Shown in pieces: positions 62,594 to 64,000 of a stretch of DNA of 64,000 nucleotides (within the stretch, counting starts at the first letter, position 1; the number at the start of each line of letters is the position of its first letter). Source of the DNA: Photorhabdus asymbiotica (lineage in GTDB: Bacteria > Pseudomonadota > Gammaproteobacteria > Enterobacterales > Enterobacteriaceae). The stretch is taken from assembly GCF_003634575.1 (NCBI RefSeq), contig NZ_RBLJ01000001.1, positions 496,001-560,000 on the forward strand, in the 5' to 3' direction. The notes beneath the pieces are model-generated. The model saw only the letters and a program-made list of their open reading frames with translations. It did no database searches and was not told the DNA's origin. Position numbers and translations under genes: made by a program.

Positions 62594-63589
62594 ATGAAAC
62601 GACGTACATTTATTGGTGTAGCCGCCGGAGCTGCCATTGGCAGTGTCATACCCACCGTTAACGCAAAAGCTAACAGCAATCGTCTCTTTGGCGTACCACG
62701 TTCATTACTCTCTCCAGGAGAAGTTGAAGAAAATAAGCTCAGGCTGTCAATGTCACATGCCAAACTCCCGGTTGAAATTTGGGAAGATATCATCGCCTAT
62801 AACCGATTTTGGGAAACCATAAAACAACAACCTGAATTAGTATTAGAATATAGAGAGTCACCAGAAAAAGTTCTGAATGAATTTGGCATAGACAAAAATA
62901 TTGTTAGCCCCGGTTCCTCAGAGGAATTATTGCTATTTATCACTTATGATAAGGAGTTAATGGATGCGGTAAAAACCAACAACTATGAGAAACTATTTTC
63001 CCGACTAAAGACTTACGGCCTAAATAAAAGGAAATCAAACCTGAGAAGCCGGATCAATTACTACCTTAGCCAGGATGCCAATCTGGTTGCACATTTTAAA
63101 GATTACATCCCATTAGAGCAGCCAGAAAGTTCCCCGCTTATCAGGTTGAAAGAAATCCTGGAACCTGTGAACAACAAAGATGATACCCGCCTTACAGCGG
63201 GGGCAAATATGGTTGCCGCTATTAATATGGCCGTCGTCGTTACCGTGCAAACATCTACCACAGTAAATGTCTCAACGACAACTAGCGTATCCGCATTTGT
63301 CTTAGTAACTATCCTGACAAAAATAGCTGGAAAACATAGGGTAAATTATCGCCCTCAAATTAATCATGAAGACATTTCTGTCAGTGCTGCCTCTCTTCAC
63401 CTTGCCAGGATCTATCACAATCGAGCAATGGTAGATACGCTGGTCAGAGAAACAATTCGGCGAGAAGTCATCGCTTGCCTGTTTGCCGCACAGAAATGTG
63501 GTTATATTAACCTTCCAGTGACTCGGACAGAACGCAAAGAAGTGATTCATCTTTTTACCGAATTGTCTTTAGAGATGATGATAACATAG
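62594..63589 (+). CDS. Tat-exported protein paired with the radical SAM enzyme, probable substrate
   Basis: 331 residues, no family recognised. MKRRTFIGVAAGAAIGSVIP is a twin-arginine signal (RRTFIG then Ala/Gly-rich), cleaved probably after VNA (24). Residues 67-100 form a helix with ETIKQQPELVLEYRESPEKV and LNEFGID, resembling leader segments of nitrile-hydratase-like/Nif11-type precursor peptides. Residues 201-240 are almost only Ala, Val, Thr, Ser, Asn and Ile (AINMAVVVTVQTSTTVNVST), like a RiPP core or a buried strand region. A helical C-terminal domain (about 255-331) has the only cysteines, Cys295 and Cys302. Ribosome binding site GGGGTAAATA is nearly the same as for the radical SAM gene. 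Function unknown. Confidence 0.75.
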   Translation: MKRRTFIGVAAGAAIGSVIPTVNAKANSNRLFGVPRSLLSPGEVEENKLRLSMSHAKLPVEIWEDIIAYNRFWETIKQQPELVLEYRESPEKVLNEFGIDKNIVSPGSSEELLLFITYDKELMDAVKTNNYEKLFSRLKTYGLNKRKSNLRSRINYYLSQDANLVAHFKDYIPLEQPESSPLIRLKEILEPVNNKDDTRLTAGANMVAAINMAVVVTVQTSTTVNVSTTTSVSAFVLVTILTKIAGKHRVNYRPQINHEDISVSAASLHLARIYHNRAMVDTLVRETIRREVIACLFAAQKCGYINLPVTRTERKEVIHLFTELSLEMMIT

Positions 63590-63676
63590 ACAATATCATG
63601 GAGTTGAATCTGAATTTCAGCACAGAATCTCAATGACAAACATCACTATGATTCATATTTGTAAGCCATAAATTTT

Positions 63677-63803
63677 TATACCCTTCATCCTTCAAGCTGC
63701 TGCTTTGTTGGCTGCTTTCACGCACTCCAGTCACATAGTTATCTATGCTCCTGGGGATTCGTTCACTTGCCGCCGCGCTGCAACTTGAAATCTATTGGGT
63801 ATA
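63677..63803. repeat. ERIC element f (127 bp, full length, inverted)
   Basis: Reverse orientation relative to elements b and e: TATACCCTTCATCCTTCAAG at the left and CTTGAAATCTATTGGGTATA at the right, with the CTCCTGGGGATTCG core. It lies just before the second copy of the duplicated upstream region. Confidence 0.96.
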
Positions 63804-63848
63804 TCGAATGAGGTGGTAATCAAGGAAAGGAAATATTTTGTCATCCTT

Positions 63849-64000
63849 TAGGAATATTTCCACCACCTATTCTGTGAGCAGACTCTAAATAAGCACATTT
63901 TGTAACTCAATATATTTAGCCTAAACACCAAAAATATAAATTTAATCAACTAACCTATTGCAAAATGGAACCATCCGGCTAATAGTTAGTAGCGCCTAAC
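63849..64000 (+). repeat. Copy 2 of the radical SAM upstream region, cut by the window edge
   Basis: Homologous to 61346-61497: TGTGAGC at 63873, TCTAAATAAGCA, TTAGCCTAAACAC at 63916, TTGCAAAATG at 63958 and GCCTAAC at the edge. By the copy 1 spacing, a gene should start near 64025. Confidence 0.85.

Noticed and set aside
61244-63803. The two ERICs around the radical SAM cassette as a composite transposon
   Set aside because: The elements differ in length (82 and 127 bp) and no transposase is present; independent insertions are simpler.

Overview
The window looks like a chromosomal segment of a low-GC enteric bacterium, most likely Photorhabdus or its close relative Xenorhabdus (Morganellaceae). 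The evidence is a set of proteins very close to E. coli families (PheST, ThrS, GuaBA, ManXYZ, MaeB, TmcA), E. coli-like local gene order broken by AT-rich accessory stretches, and six ERIC repeats of the type abundant in that group. This call rests on recalled family sequences and gene order; no search was run.

Layout. 1-8700: minus-strand translation block thrS-infC-rpmI-rplT-pheM-pheST-ihfA, followed by btuC and a partial btuD. It carries the expected control devices: a possible ThrRS operator, the AUU start of infC, and a Phe-rich leader peptide with attenuator. 9070-13560: lytic transglycosylase emtA and a Fur-box-preceded manganese/iron ABC operon (yfeABCD). 13650-16570: yniA, yniB, then decayed phage and insertion-sequence DNA. 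16750-23560: LexA-box ydjM, cystine carrier tcyP, htpX, prc-proQ and msrC. 24180-27720: yebV, the sRNA SdsR, the yebY-yebZ-yobA copper-type cluster, ftnA and holE. 27770-33070: pip, yebF, yoaH, pabB, nudL, sdaA. 33560-37890: manXYZ, yobD, and mntP under a manganese riboswitch and a Fur box. 37950-40600: rlmA, a small ORF plus a DUF2335 membrane protein, and a toxin-antitoxin pair wrecked by ERIC elements. 40820-45490: guaBA and xseA. 45520-52010: a Fur-box-preceded iron/haem-type locus encoding a TonB-dependent receptor, an oligopeptidase B with a signal peptide, a second-type TonB and a ChaN lipoprotein. 52070-60610: maeB, narP, yffB-dapE-M15 peptidase-ypfN, tmcA, yeaL.

The most novel part is the right edge (61240-64000). 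A radical SAM enzyme with extra SPASM-like cysteines lies 10 bp upstream of a 331-residue protein that has a twin-arginine signal, a leader-like helical segment and a Thr/Ser/Val-rich stretch. The pair has near-identical ribosome binding sites. The region upstream of the radical SAM gene recurs after the second gene and runs off the window, so a second copy of the cassette probably starts about 25 bp beyond the right edge. I infer that the enzyme modifies the protein in the cytoplasm before Tat export. The nature of the product is unknown.

ERIC elements are unusually informative here. Four are exactly 127 bp, two are exactly 82 bp, and one interrupts a toxin gene so cleanly that the pre-insertion reading frame can be rebuilt.
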